A DNA stretch of 27,467 bases from CAYGHG01 sp964349515 (GTDB taxonomy: Bacteria; Oederibacteriota; PGYV01; CAYGHG01). Position numbers and translations under genes: made by a program. A model generated the notes under the pieces. That model was not told the DNA's origin, did not search any database, and saw nothing but the letters and a program-made list of their open reading frames with translations. This document shows, piece by piece, positions 13,692 to 21,933 of this stretch (its first letter is position 1; every line of letters starts with the position of its first letter). Location: the NCBI GenBank assembly GCA_964349515.1, contig CAYGHG010000028.1:1-27467 (forward strand), written 5' to 3'.

Positions 13692-14416
13692 TTTACCGCT
13701 CCTTTCCTTATCTCAGCGATCAGTTTTTCGTCCTCTTCGGACAGTTTTATTTTTTCCAGAAGGTCAGGCCTGTTTTTTAAGGTCTTCTCCAGTGCCTTTT
13801 TCCTTCTCCATTTCTTTATCATTTCGTGATTTCCCGACAAAAGTTCTTCAGGCACTTCTTTGCCCCTAAACTCCCTCGGCCTCGTGTACTGAGGGAAATC
13901 AAGTATGCCTGCTGTAAAAGAATCATTGGGCGCCGACTCTTCGTTGCCGAGCACTCCGGGTATCAGCCTCACAGCCCCTTCCGCAATCACCAGCGCCGCA
14001 AACTCTCCGCCGCTTAACACGTAATCGCCTATTGATATCTCCTCGTCGGCGTAGTCCATAACCCGCTCGTCAATACCCTCATACCTGCCGCATATTATTA
14101 TGACCTTTTCACACTTCGACAGTTCTTCAAGTTTTGCCTGGCTTAACTTCTTCCCCGAAGCCGAGGTCACTATCACGCGCGTTTTATCGTCTCTGATGCT
14201 TTCAAGAGCAGCTACTATGGGCTCCGGTTTCATTATCATTCCGCCCGCTCCGCCGTACGGAGTATCATCCGTGTTTTTATGCTTTCCTTCGGCGTAATCC
14301 CTTATGTTTATAACCCTGAATTTCACCAGCCCTTTTTCAGCGGCCCTTTTCAGGATGCTGAAATCCAGGCTCTTTTCAAAGGCCTCGGGAAAAATCGTAA
14401 GTACGTTTACTTCCAT
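13688..14416 (-). CDS. trmD: tRNA (guanine-37-N1)-methyltransferase TrmD
   Basis: A 242-residue SPOUT-class enzyme that puts the m1G37 methyl group, from S-adenosylmethionine, next to the anticodon of tRNAs with G36G37 and so prevents +1 frameshifting. Visible signatures: YGGAGGMIMKPEP (54-66), CGRYEGIDERV (109-119), ISIGDYVLSGGEFA (127-140) and RLIPGVLGNEESAPNDSF (150-167), which form the trefoil-knot AdoMet site, and the catalytic Asp in LDFPQYTRP (Asp173). Full length for the family. It shares one base with the khpA stop (TAATG) and 4 nt with the rplS start. rimM, usually immediately upstream, is absent here. Confidence 0.97.
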   Translation of the reverse strand: MEVNVLTIFPEAFEKSLDFSILKRAAEKGLVKFRVINIRDYAEGKHKNTDDTPYGGAGGMIMKPEPIVAALESIRDDKTRVIVTSASGKKLSQAKLEELSKCEKVIIICGRYEGIDERVMDYADEEISIGDYVLSGGEFAALVIAEGAVRLIPGVLGNEESAPNDSFTAGILDFPQYTRPREFRGKEVPEELLSGNHEMIKKWRRKKALEKTLKNRPDLLEKIKLSEEDEKLIAEIRKGAVK

Positions 14417-14652
14417 TATTTTTCTACTATTTCAACCGGTATTTTCTGCTTAATGTTACGGTTTATGGAGGCCATGCTGACCAGGCTTCTTATCGCCTTT
14501 ATGGTCTTGCCTTCCCTTCCTATTATGTTCTTAATATCCCCGGGCTCCGCCTCTATCAGGTATTTCTTCACGCCCGCAGCCTCTGCTTCGCTGACTTGCA
14601 CGCGCCCGCTTCCCGATACCAGCCCTGCCGCAAATTCAAGGAGCTCTTTCAT
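14416..14652 (-). CDS. khpA: KH-domain RNA-binding protein KhpA
   Basis: A 78-residue single KH domain protein of the KhpA/YlqC family, which pairs with KhpB in some bacteria and binds RNA. The GxxG loop is GREG (45-48) in IIGREGKTIKAIR, and the family's start (MKELLEFAAGLV) is clear. It overlaps rpsP by 4 nt (ATGA) and trmD by one base (TAATG). Its position between rpsP and trmD is the common bacterial arrangement. Confidence 0.92.
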   Translation of the reverse strand: MKELLEFAAGLVSGSGRVQVSEAEAAGVKKYLIEAEPGDIKNIIGREGKTIKAIRSLVSMASINRNIKQKIPVEIVEK

Positions 14653-14954
14653 TTTTTTGTTTTAGCCTTTTTTTCTTTCTTTTTTTTCTTTTTTGTATTC
14701 ACAGGAGGGGTGTAAGCACCTATCTTTTTAAGTATGCTTTTTACGGTTTCAGAAACCTTTGCGCCTTTTGCCAGCCACGCCTTTGCCTTATCCGCATCCA
14801 CCTTTATTTCCGCCGGGTTTTTTACCGGGTTATAGAAACCTATTTCGTCTATATAAGGACCGCCCTTTGCCGACTTTCTCTCATTTGCAACCACTATTCT
14901 GTAAAAAGCCGTATTTGTCTTTCCCATCCTCTTCATCCTGATTATTATTGCCAT
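14649..14954 (-). CDS. rpsP: Ribosomal protein S16
   Basis: A 101-residue small-subunit protein needed for 30S assembly. The opening MAIIIRMKRMGKTNTAFYRI, the VVANERKSAKGGPYIDEIGF block and YNPVKNP are diagnostic. A Lys-rich tail (about the last 15 residues) extends a little beyond many S16 proteins. GAAAGGAGA precedes the ATG by about 7 nt. First protein gene of the operon, 59 nt after the tRNA-Thr gene. Confidence 0.97.
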   Translation of the reverse strand: MAIIIRMKRMGKTNTAFYRIVVANERKSAKGGPYIDEIGFYNPVKNPAEIKVDADKAKAWLAKGAKVSETVKSILKKIGAYTPPVNTKKKKKKEKKAKTKK

Positions 14955-15013
14955 TTCAATTCTCCTTTCAGATTGTACATCTTTTATTGTCTGCCCTTAC
15001 GGGCGCTTCATTC

Positions 15014-15088
15014 TGGAGCCGATGACCGGGATTGAACCGGTGGCCTAACGATTACGAATCGTTTGCTCTACCACTGAGCTACATCGGC
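15014..15088 (-). tRNA. tRNA-Thr (anticodon CGT)
   Basis: A complete cloverleaf on the minus strand: acceptor GCCGATG/CATCGGC, D arm GCTC...GAGC, anticodon stem AACGA/TCGTT with loop TTCGTAA, 5-nt variable loop, T arm ACCGG-TTCAATC-CCGGT, discriminator T and encoded CCA (15016-15014). Anticodon CGT reads ACG. It lies 50 nt after tRNA-Phe and 59 nt before rpsP, with a small GCCC-GTAA-GGGC hairpin between it and rpsP. Confidence 0.95.
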
Positions 15089-15138
15089 AAAGTCTAAGCC
15101 GGCCGGGCCTAACAACCCATAAAAACAAGATATTTTAA

Positions 15139-15214
<76 letters not shown>

Positions 15215-15259
15215 ACCTATAAAAGCAATAAACATAGTAATACCGTAAAACGATAGAAA

Positions 15260-15288
15260 AGTATAATAAATATGGTGTGGTCTGTCAA
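15260..15288 (-). promoter_or_regulatory. Sigma70-type promoter of the tRNA/ribosomal-protein operon
   Basis: On the minus strand TTGACA (15288-15283), a 17-nt spacer and TATACT (15265-15260). Transcription would start near 15253, about 39 nt before tRNA-Phe. No terminator is visible between the tRNAs and rpsP, so the tRNAs probably share the transcript with rpsP-khpA-trmD-rplS. Confidence 0.75.
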
Positions 15289-15302
15289 TGCTTTTATTTG
15301 GA

Positions 15303-15427
15303 ATCTATAGTATCTATAGTATCAAGAGAGGCACCAGTATCCGCATTATTCTTCTGTTCTATCTGCCGTTATCTGTCGTCATCTGTTCCATCTGCCGTCA
15401 TCTGTTCCATCTGCCGTCATCTGTTCT
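15303..15427. repeat. Two short tandem repeat arrays in the intergenic region
   Basis: ATCTATAGT is duplicated head to tail at 15303-15320. At 15361-15427 seven 9-10-bp units follow ATCTG(C/T)CGT(C/T) or ATCTGTTC(C/T), the last four forming two 19-bp copies. The array ends 5 nt before the stop of the GT2 gene, where a terminator would be expected; I see no hairpin-plus-T-run there. Confidence 0.8.
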
Positions 15428-15432
15428 CCCGG

Positions 15433-16461
15433 CTACCACTTATCCCGGTTCTTCATTGCCACCCTGCCAAAAACTCTGGCTTTTATGAAAGTTACTGCAT
15501 AAATAAAAAGCGTAGCATAACATACCGGCAGGTGGAAAAACCAGACAATACTTCTCTTTCTTAAAAAACCTGCAGCTGCCTGAAACATCAAAGGTAATAC
15601 AAGGGCGCAGGAAATGCAAAAAAGAGCTATACCCTTAACCGGAAATGAAGCCCACGGGTAACTGCGTTCCTGTTTTTTCTCAAAGTGAAGAAAATCATTT
15701 ACTCTGCGGCTCTGTTTTTTTACAAAAGAAGCCATATCAGGCGAGTAGAGATGAACAATCCCTGTTTTTACCTTTGCAAACCCGTTAATTCCTGATTTTA
15801 CTATTTCATAAACCACATCAATATCAAAAAGATAGGGCTTGTACCTGGCTTTCAGCAGCGCGCTTTTTCTCAGGAAAGTACCGTTTGCGCCTATTGTGGG
15901 TATATTTCTTTCATCAAGCGCTATTTTCAGGTAAGCGCCTCTGTCTTCAACCGCAAGCTTCATTCCCGTCCATTTTCCCGTGATATAACTGTACCTGTCA
16001 TAATTTCCTATAAAAAGACAAAGCGGGTCATTTATTCCCGCAAGCGCAAAGTATCGCGTCATTGCAGGATCCTCTTTTCTGCACTCAAAGTAAAGCGGCT
16101 CGGTGCCGAACACAGACGTGTCAGAAAAAGGCTCAACCATTTTACTTATAAAATCAGGCGAAGGCATTATGTTGTCGCTGTCTATGAGGGCTATTATTTC
16201 ACCTTTTGTGATGTCAATTGCGGCTGCTTTCCCGGCCTCGCCTGTTTTCAAAGGGTTGTCTGCGTGTATTATTTTCAGCCTTCCGGAATATGAATCAATT
16301 ATTTCTCTCGTACGGTCTTTTGAGCCGCCGTCAGGCAGTATGACTTCAAGCAGTTCTTTGGGATAATCCTGGGAGGCTATTGCTTCGAGGCATAAGCCTA
16401 TGACTTTTTCGGAATTATACACAGGGGTTACGACGGATACAAACGGAAGCTTTGAATCCAT
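15433..16461 (-). CDS. GT2-family glycosyltransferase with C-terminal membrane segments
   Basis: A 342-residue GT-A fold enzyme likely to act on the cytoplasmic membrane face. Visible: VSVVTPVYNSEKVIGLCLEAI (8-28), LPDGGSKDRT (42-51), the metal-binding DSD (94-96) in ALIDSDNIMP, and two or more hydrophobic segments after about residue 260. Sugar donor and acceptor cannot be read. The ATG follows the radical SAM stop with no gap (TAAATG), GAGGG lying about 12 nt upstream. Last gene of the operon; no hairpin terminator follows, only the tandem array. Confidence 0.9.
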   Translation of the reverse strand: MDSKLPFVSVVTPVYNSEKVIGLCLEAIASQDYPKELLEVILPDGGSKDRTREIIDSYSGRLKIIHADNPLKTGEAGKAAAIDITKGEIIALIDSDNIMPSPDFISKMVEPFSDTSVFGTEPLYFECRKEDPAMTRYFALAGINDPLCLFIGNYDRYSYITGKWTGMKLAVEDRGAYLKIALDERNIPTIGANGTFLRKSALLKARYKPYLFDIDVVYEIVKSGINGFAKVKTGIVHLYSPDMASFVKKQSRRVNDFLHFEKKQERSYPWASFPVKGIALFCISCALVLPLMFQAAAGFLRKRSIVWFFHLPVCYATLFIYAVTFIKARVFGRVAMKNRDKW

Positions 16462-17910
16462 TTACTTTTTATCCCTCTTAAAATCCAGTATATGCCCTAT
16501 CACCGCTTTACCCGCCTTGAACAGAAACGCAAAGTCTTCCGGTGTTCTGATTGACAGCACCTGGCGCATCATGAATTTCGGCGTCATGAATGACTTGTAT
16601 ATGTCGTCGCATATTTTCATGACATCAGCGGGCTCCATATCGGGGAATTTAAACACAGGCCTCGTCATGTCAAACTTTTCCCACTCCCCGGGCGCAAATC
16701 TGAGCCAGTTGTTCTCTACCGCCTGAGTGTAGAGCGGGGTTCCCGGATATGCTATGACAACCGTTGCCTGCAGCATGTCAGCAAGGCCCTTATCAAGAAG
16801 TTTTTTCGCCAGTTCATAGGTGCGCATCGCGTCGTCGCGCGTTTCCCACGGGTAGCCCACCATTATGGTAAGGTGCACGCCTATTCCGGCGTCTTTTGCT
16901 ATTTTGCAGCCTTTCTCAATATCGGCGATTTTTGTGCCCTTATCCAGCCTGTCAAGAGTTGCCTGATTTGCGGATTCAAGCCCGAACTTTAACAGCCTGA
17001 AACCCGCTTTTTTCATCAGCGGCGCCACAGTTTCGTTTATGTAGTCAAAACGGAAATTAGCAAGCAGGCTCATTTTGTATTTTCTTTCAATCATCCCGTT
17101 GCAGAACTTTTTCAGCCACTCGCCTCTCGGGAACGTGCCGGTATCGTCAAATATCTCCCTTATGCCGTATTTTTGCACCAGCATGTCAATCTCCGCGAGC
17201 AGGCTCTCGGGAGTGCGCGTCCTGAATTTCGGAAAAAGCGTGGTCCACGAGCAAAAAGTGCATCTTGCCCAGGGGCAGTCGCGGCCTGTCATTGTATATG
17301 TATAAGGGTTATATTTAAAAAACTTTTCGCCGTAGTCTTTCCACTGCGTTAGCTCCCTGTCAATAAACGGGAGCGTGTTTAAATCGTGGGTGAGTTCGAA
17401 CTTCCCCGTATTTTTTACCGAGTCTTTGTCCCTGAACCATATCCCGGGCTCCAACGCCGCGCCTTTTAGTATGTGCTCCGTTATGTTAAGAAGAAGAAAA
17501 TCATAATCCCCGCCTGTTAATGCATAATCTGTTTTTGAATTAAGCATGGTCTCTTCAGGCATAGCGGTCACGTGGTCACCCATGAGTACGGTCTTAATTC
17601 CGGGGACTATTTCCTTTACCTTTGATACTATCTCCCAGTGCTGCTTTACAACAGGGGTCTTTGTTTCAAAAGCTATGAGCTCCGGCTTTTCCCTTTCAAG
17701 AATCTTTACATACTCTTCCCAGGTATGCATTTTTGCGATTGAGTCGTTCCATATTACGTCGTGGCCTTTTGACTTTAACAGAGTGGCGGCCGAAGCCGGC
17801 ACCATCGGGTATATAAACGAAGGGTTGTGAAACCACTGAAACTGCCTGTTTTGGCCCAGCGTGGGCGTCCCGTCCCCTTTTAAGGGTGGGTAGGATATCA
17901 TAATCTTCAT
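16462..17910 (-). CDS. B12-binding-type radical SAM protein with Cx4Cx2C cluster motif
   Basis: A 482-residue protein. The N-terminal half (about 1-190) resembles the cobalamin-binding domain of BchE-like radical SAM enzymes (ISYPPL at the start, VPASAATLLKSKGHDV, LIAFETKTPVV, VLMGDHVTAMPEETM, DYALTGGDYDFLL). The radical SAM core follows with RDCPWARCTFCSW: Cys212, Cys217 and Cys220, spacing Cx4Cx2C rather than Cx3Cx2C. Further core signs are GIREIFDDTGTF, FGLESANQATLDRLDKGT and MVGYPWETRDDA. The start at 17910 is chosen because AGGAGAG precedes it and the ATG overlaps the upstream GT stop by 4 nt (ATGA); a longer frame to 17949 has no such support. Its place between two GT2 genes suggests it modifies a lipid or glycan of the same pathway; the reaction is unknown. 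Confidence 0.88.
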   Translation of the reverse strand: MKIMISYPPLKGDGTPTLGQNRQFQWFHNPSFIYPMVPASAATLLKSKGHDVIWNDSIAKMHTWEEYVKILEREKPELIAFETKTPVVKQHWEIVSKVKEIVPGIKTVLMGDHVTAMPEETMLNSKTDYALTGGDYDFLLLNITEHILKGAALEPGIWFRDKDSVKNTGKFELTHDLNTLPFIDRELTQWKDYGEKFFKYNPYTYTMTGRDCPWARCTFCSWTTLFPKFRTRTPESLLAEIDMLVQKYGIREIFDDTGTFPRGEWLKKFCNGMIERKYKMSLLANFRFDYINETVAPLMKKAGFRLLKFGLESANQATLDRLDKGTKIADIEKGCKIAKDAGIGVHLTIMVGYPWETRDDAMRTYELAKKLLDKGLADMLQATVVIAYPGTPLYTQAVENNWLRFAPGEWEKFDMTRPVFKFPDMEPADVMKICDDIYKSFMTPKFMMRQVLSIRTPEDFAFLFKAGKAVIGHILDFKRDKK

Positions 17911-18899
17911 ATTCTCTCCTGTTTTTCTTCTTTGAGCTTTTTCGAACAAAGCCCGAGTATGAAATAAAACCCGTAATAAATGTGGTTAACAAGTATTCCC
18001 GCCATCACAACAGGCGCCATTAAAAAACTCTTTGTTTTTATTCCCTCTATAATCAGAAGTATACCATAAAGCGCGGCAGGCGCATTCCATAAAAACCAAA
18101 ACTCAGGCAGCAGCACGTTAAGCGGCGCAAGGCTGAGAAGGTAAAGCAGAAATGCCGTCGGCACAAAGTAAGATGGCCTGAGCGAGGTCTCGGGAAAACG
18201 TTTTACAAAATACCCCCTGTGCTGCGCATAGCTCCTGACCTGTCTTATGTGGCCGGCGGGAAAATTCCTCCTGTGGTGGTACACCAGCACATCGGGGTGG
18301 TAAAAAATCCTCAGTTTAAGGCCCTTTACTATTTTGAGGCAGATTACCGTATCCTCTCCCGGCCAGAATTCGGTGTTAAACCCCCCTATTTTATCAAGCA
18401 CGTTTTTTCTCACGATAAGGTTGCACGACGGGTAGTCATCCACATCGCGCGCAGCCTCCGGCGCGTAGCGGTACCTGTATCCTCCTCCGCCGAGCAATGA
18501 TTCATAGATAAGCCCGCTTGCTTTCTGAAAAAAAGAATCGCCGGGAGGCGTAACAGCCGGCCCTCCAACCGCCCCAATCGTTTCATCGCCCTCAAAAAGT
18601 TCAGCAGCCTTTTTAAGCCAGTTTTTAGCGGGAAAAACATCGTCATCTATGAAAGCGACTATTTCCGCATCAGTCATTGATATGCCTTTGTCGCGTTTCT
18701 CGCCCGGGTGCACGCTGCCGGTAGGTATGATTTTTACATTCAGATTGTATTTGCCTTTCAGTTCCGATTTTTCATCCGGCAGGACCAGTATTTCAATTTT
18801 TGACAGGTCGTAGTCTATCTGCTCCATATGGGAGAGGCATTCCTCTATGTAATCATTGAGCGCCTTAACCGGTATGATTACCGCAGTTTTTTTGAACAT
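17907..18899 (-). CDS. GT2-family glycosyltransferase with C-terminal membrane segments
   Basis: A 330-residue GT-A enzyme. N-terminal TAVIIPVKALNDYIEECL, metal-binding DDD (85-87) in VAFIDDDVFP, the acceptor-side GFNTEFWPGEDTVICLKI with its ED pair, and hydrophobic segments near 240-265 and 285-320. Basic tail KKLKEEKQERI. It starts 3 nt after the stop of the DPM-like GT gene, with AAAGGG about 9 nt upstream, and overlaps the radical SAM start by 4 nt. Donor and acceptor unknown; the three GTs of this operon are clearly different from each other. Confidence 0.9.
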   Translation of the reverse strand: MFKKTAVIIPVKALNDYIEECLSHMEQIDYDLSKIEILVLPDEKSELKGKYNLNVKIIPTGSVHPGEKRDKGISMTDAEIVAFIDDDVFPAKNWLKKAAELFEGDETIGAVGGPAVTPPGDSFFQKASGLIYESLLGGGGYRYRYAPEAARDVDDYPSCNLIVRKNVLDKIGGFNTEFWPGEDTVICLKIVKGLKLRIFYHPDVLVYHHRRNFPAGHIRQVRSYAQHRGYFVKRFPETSLRPSYFVPTAFLLYLLSLAPLNVLLPEFWFLWNAPAALYGILLIIEGIKTKSFLMAPVVMAGILVNHIYYGFYFILGLCSKKLKEEKQERI

Positions 18900-18902
18900 C
18901 CT

Positions 18903-19634
18903 TCAGCCCTTTCTGTCATAGTAACGCAGCAGTTTAAGCCTGTAAAAAACAGCCGCCGTGTCCCACACCATCTTAAAAACAGTCTTAAAGGTTATGTTGC
19001 CGTACTTGCCCTTATAATCCACCACTATGGGGGCTTCTGAAATTTTGAAACCGTAGTGGTGCAAAAGCACCAGCAGTTCGAGGTCAAAAGCGTATCTTTT
19101 TATCAGAACTTTGTGAAATGTTTTTCTCAGCGCCTCTGCCTTAAATAACTTTATCCCGGTCTGCGTGTCACGCAGCGGCAGGCCGAAAAGCAGCTTAACC
19201 ATAAAAAAATAAACCGACGACATCACCTTTCTTTTAAAAGGATAATGCAGGACCGATTTCGGGTGCCTTTTTGAGCCTATCACAACGTCCGCGCCCTCTG
19301 TGTTCATCACGTCAAAAAGCGCCTCAAACTGCCTCGGGTGTATGTCCAGGTCCCCGTCCAGAAACATCACCAGGTCGCCCGTGCACGCCTTAAAAGCCTC
19401 TTTTAGCGCCTCGCCCTTGCCCTCGTTTTTTCCGAGCTTCAGTACCTTTATATGCTCTTTTTGCATCTTTGAGGCTCTGTCAAAAGTCATGTCTTTGGAG
19501 CCGTCATCCATGACTATAATTTCATAGGTAAAACTGTGTTTTTTGAAATATGCGTCTGTTTCCATTATATTGGCAGCCGCGTATATCTCTTCGTTGTACA
19601 TCGGCATCAGTATGGAAAGTTTATTCAATTTCAT
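18903..19634 (-). CDS. GT2-family, polyprenyl-phosphate sugar synthase-like (DPM1/Alg5 type)
   Basis: A 243-residue soluble GT-A enzyme without membrane segments. LSILMPMYNEEIYAAANI (7-24), VMDDGSKDMT (41-50), NEGKGEALKEAFKA (70-83), the metal-binding DGD (93-95) in FLDGDLDIHP, IGSKR, and RDTQTGIKLFKAEALRK are the block pattern of dolichyl- or polyprenyl-phosphate mannose/glucose synthases. Such enzymes make lipid-linked sugars that membrane-embedded GT-C transferases use, which suits the Agl23-like and DUF2298 proteins in the same operon. GGAGG stands about 9 nt upstream; the start overlaps the flippase stop by 4 nt (ATGA). Confidence 0.9.
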   Translation of the reverse strand: MKLNKLSILMPMYNEEIYAAANIMETDAYFKKHSFTYEIIVMDDGSKDMTFDRASKMQKEHIKVLKLGKNEGKGEALKEAFKACTGDLVMFLDGDLDIHPRQFEALFDVMNTEGADVVIGSKRHPKSVLHYPFKRKVMSSVYFFMVKLLFGLPLRDTQTGIKLFKAEALRKTFHKVLIKRYAFDLELLVLLHHYGFKISEAPIVVDYKGKYGNITFKTVFKMVWDTAAVFYRLKLLRYYDRKG

Positions 19635-20881
19635 TTTTTCATCCTCCCCGTCATCTCAAGCCCGGCGACAGAAACGGCAAGTATTAGGGATGAAACCGCA
19701 AAAAGCACAAAGATGACCTGGGTAAACGAATCGTGAAAAAAATAAATTGCCCCCGCGTACATCGCTATGCCCGCGTACATGACCCCTATAAAAAAGTAAT
19801 TGTGCACAGCCAGGCTGTAATTTATCAGAACGTTAAACAGCACGAGCGGCAGTATCGCAAGGCCGAAAATTTTCACTATACCGGCTATCTCCAGGTACTG
19901 CCCTCCGGCGAGGAGTTTGATAACAAACTCCGGAAAAAAGTAGCAAAAAATTATCCCCGCAAAACTTATCGCTCCTGTCAGCCACAGGCTTTTATAAAAG
20001 AGTTTTTTCGTATCCTGATTCAGTGCGTGAGCCGCGGATACTTTTGGAAAAAGCGCCATCACTATTGCCGACGGAAAGTAGAGGAAAGCCTTTCCGATAA
20101 CAGAGGTCACGGCATAAAAACCCGCCTGTTCCGGGGGAAAGAAGTACTTGACCATAAAAAGATCCATGAAGCTCAGAAGGGAAAAACCCGTCATTGAAAG
20201 AAACACAGGCAGCGCGTATTTAAGAAATTCTCTTTTTGTTATAACATTTACCGGCTTTTCACTCTGTTTGAAAATCTCCCTTATCATAAAAACCCCGATA
20301 AGAAAAGCCGTCATAGACGCGATAAAACTGGTAAAAAGAACGCCTTTGAGTTTCATTCCCAGGTATATCACAATACCGAGAGCGGAAAGCCTGACAAAAG
20401 CGTCGGCAAAGAGGTTGAGCCCGAATGAGTAAAACTTCTGCATTCCCTGCAGTATTCCCCGTACAAGCGGCACAAGCATTGCCGCTATGGCTATTAACCC
20501 GAGGACTACGACGGCCCATGGGTCGCCTATCTGTAGCCTTGACGAAAAGAAATCCTTAAACACAAAAAAGAAAATAAAAAGCGCCAGCCCCGCGGCAAAA
20601 AACCATTTGAGCGACCTCTTAAAAAGGTATTCCACGGCACCGGGGCAGTCATTTGCCATAAACACTGAGGTTTTTTTTGTGACAGTGACCTGAAGCGCAA
20701 GCGAGGGCATTGCAAAAATCACCACAAGCCCGAGAAGAGCCGCGAGGGAGCCGTATAGCTCCGGCCCCAGGCTCCTGGTCGCGCCCATATGAAATACAAA
20801 ATTCGCAAGATTAACAGCGCTTGAGGCTGCAAAAAGTATGAGCGAGTCCTTTATCAGTCGGTCCTTAGTCTCCATTTGCAT
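19631..20881 (-). CDS. Polysaccharide/lipid-linked oligosaccharide flippase (Wzx/MATE superfamily)
   Basis: A 416-residue protein of about twelve to fourteen hydrophobic segments. The opening KDSLILFAASSAVNLANFVFHMGATRSLGPELYGSLAALLG pattern (read in parts) is typical of the Polysacc_synt/MVF family, where the N-terminal LGPExYG motif recurs. Role by family: moves lipid-linked glycan across the inner membrane. The start could be Met1 (20881) or Met3 (20875); neither has a good Shine-Dalgarno, so coupling with the NHL gene 10 nt upstream is likely. Substrate not predictable. Confidence 0.9.
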   Translation of the reverse strand: MQMETKDRLIKDSLILFAASSAVNLANFVFHMGATRSLGPELYGSLAALLGLVVIFAMPSLALQVTVTKKTSVFMANDCPGAVEYLFKRSLKWFFAAGLALFIFFFVFKDFFSSRLQIGDPWAVVVLGLIAIAAMLVPLVRGILQGMQKFYSFGLNLFADAFVRLSALGIVIYLGMKLKGVLFTSFIASMTAFLIGVFMIREIFKQSEKPVNVITKREFLKYALPVFLSMTGFSLLSFMDLFMVKYFFPPEQAGFYAVTSVIGKAFLYFPSAIVMALFPKVSAAHALNQDTKKLFYKSLWLTGAISFAGIIFCYFFPEFVIKLLAGGQYLEIAGIVKIFGLAILPLVLFNVLINYSLAVHNYFFIGVMYAGIAMYAGAIYFFHDSFTQVIFVLFAVSSLILAVSVAGLEMTGRMKK

Positions 20882-20891
20882 CCGGCTTTGA

Positions 20892-21920
20892 CTAATCTAT
20901 TACGGGCCTGAACTTCACGACCTTGTTCTGCGCGAGATCGGTAACATAAACGCTGTTCTCGGCGTCAACAGCTATGCCCAGCGGGCTGCTGAACAGAGGT
21001 TTGTCCTTTGCATCATTTTTTATGGTGCCCTTATATTTGGGTTTCTTTTCCTTTAAATCATAAATCCATATATCCTGCGTTCCGGAAGATACCGCGTACA
21101 GAATGTCATTTGAGTCTATGGCAAGCATCGGCCACAGCGGGTATCCTTCGTTCCATCCTTTTATCTTTATTTCAGACTCTGCCCTCAAATCAGAGGTAAG
21201 CACCACTACCCGCCTGTTGCCCGGGTCAGCGGCGTAAACCTTTCCCTTTGAATCAAAAGCTATTCCGAATACTTCCGAGAACTTATCAATCCCCTTGCCC
21301 TGGCCTCCTACAGGATTTCCGAGCCTGTTGCCCTCAACGTCAAACCGGTGCACCCTGCTTGTCCCTGTATCAGCCACGTACACAATGCCGTTTTTACTTA
21401 CGCCAACCGCCCGCGGGCTGTAAAAAGAGGCCTTCTGCCCCCCTATTTCAGTTATGTATTTACCGTTAGCGTCAAACCTCTGTATTCTCCCGTTCCACGC
21501 GTCAGCTACAAATATGTCCCCCATGGGGCTTACAAAAAGCCCTGAAGGCTCGTTAAACTGCCCTGCTTTATTCCCTTTAATCCCCCAGTTTGAAACAAAT
21601 TTTCCTTCACGGTCAAACTTTACTATCCTGCTGTTGTTCATGTCAGCGACGTAAACATAACCGTCCTTGCTGACACCCACACCCCTCGGAGAATCAAGTT
21701 CCCCGTCTTTTGCACCCTTCACACCCCATTCTGCAGTCTTTGTAGCTTTAATATATTTTACCGGCTCGCCGCGCTTTACCTGCGACACAACCACAAAAAG
21801 GGCAATTATCACTACAGCCGCGATCAAGACCCCGAGACTGCCCCCTTTTTTGCCTTTGCGTTTTTTTGCCTTGGATGCTTTCCCTTTTTTAACGGGCTTT
21901 GATTTTTTCTTTTTTGCCAT
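20892..21920 (-). CDS. NHL-repeat beta-propeller protein with N-terminal membrane anchor (copy 1)
   Basis: A 342-residue protein: a Lys-rich cytoplasmic head (1-27), one membrane segment (about 29-47) and an extracytoplasmic NHL propeller (about 60-342). At least five blades show the PRGVGVSKDGYVYVADMNNS-type pattern followed by RIVKFDREGKFV. NHL propellers bind proteins, RNA or carbohydrate, so the role is open. GGGAGG precedes the ATG. It lies 13 nt after a similar NHL gene and 10 nt before the flippase gene. Confidence 0.9.
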   Translation of the reverse strand: MAKKKKSKPVKKGKASKAKKRKGKKGGSLGVLIAAVVIIALFVVVSQVKRGEPVKYIKATKTAEWGVKGAKDGELDSPRGVGVSKDGYVYVADMNNSRIVKFDREGKFVSNWGIKGNKAGQFNEPSGLFVSPMGDIFVADAWNGRIQRFDANGKYITEIGGQKASFYSPRAVGVSKNGIVYVADTGTSRVHRFDVEGNRLGNPVGGQGKGIDKFSEVFGIAFDSKGKVYAADPGNRRVVVLTSDLRAESEIKIKGWNEGYPLWPMLAIDSNDILYAVSSGTQDIWIYDLKEKKPKYKGTIKNDAKDKPLFSSPLGIAVDAENSVYVTDLAQNKVVKFRPVID

Positions 21921-21933
21921 TTTATTCCTCCCT

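Noticed and set aside
15361..15427. CRISPR-like array
   Set aside because: Units are 9-10 bp with no unique spacers and no cas genes nearby; simple tandem repeat.
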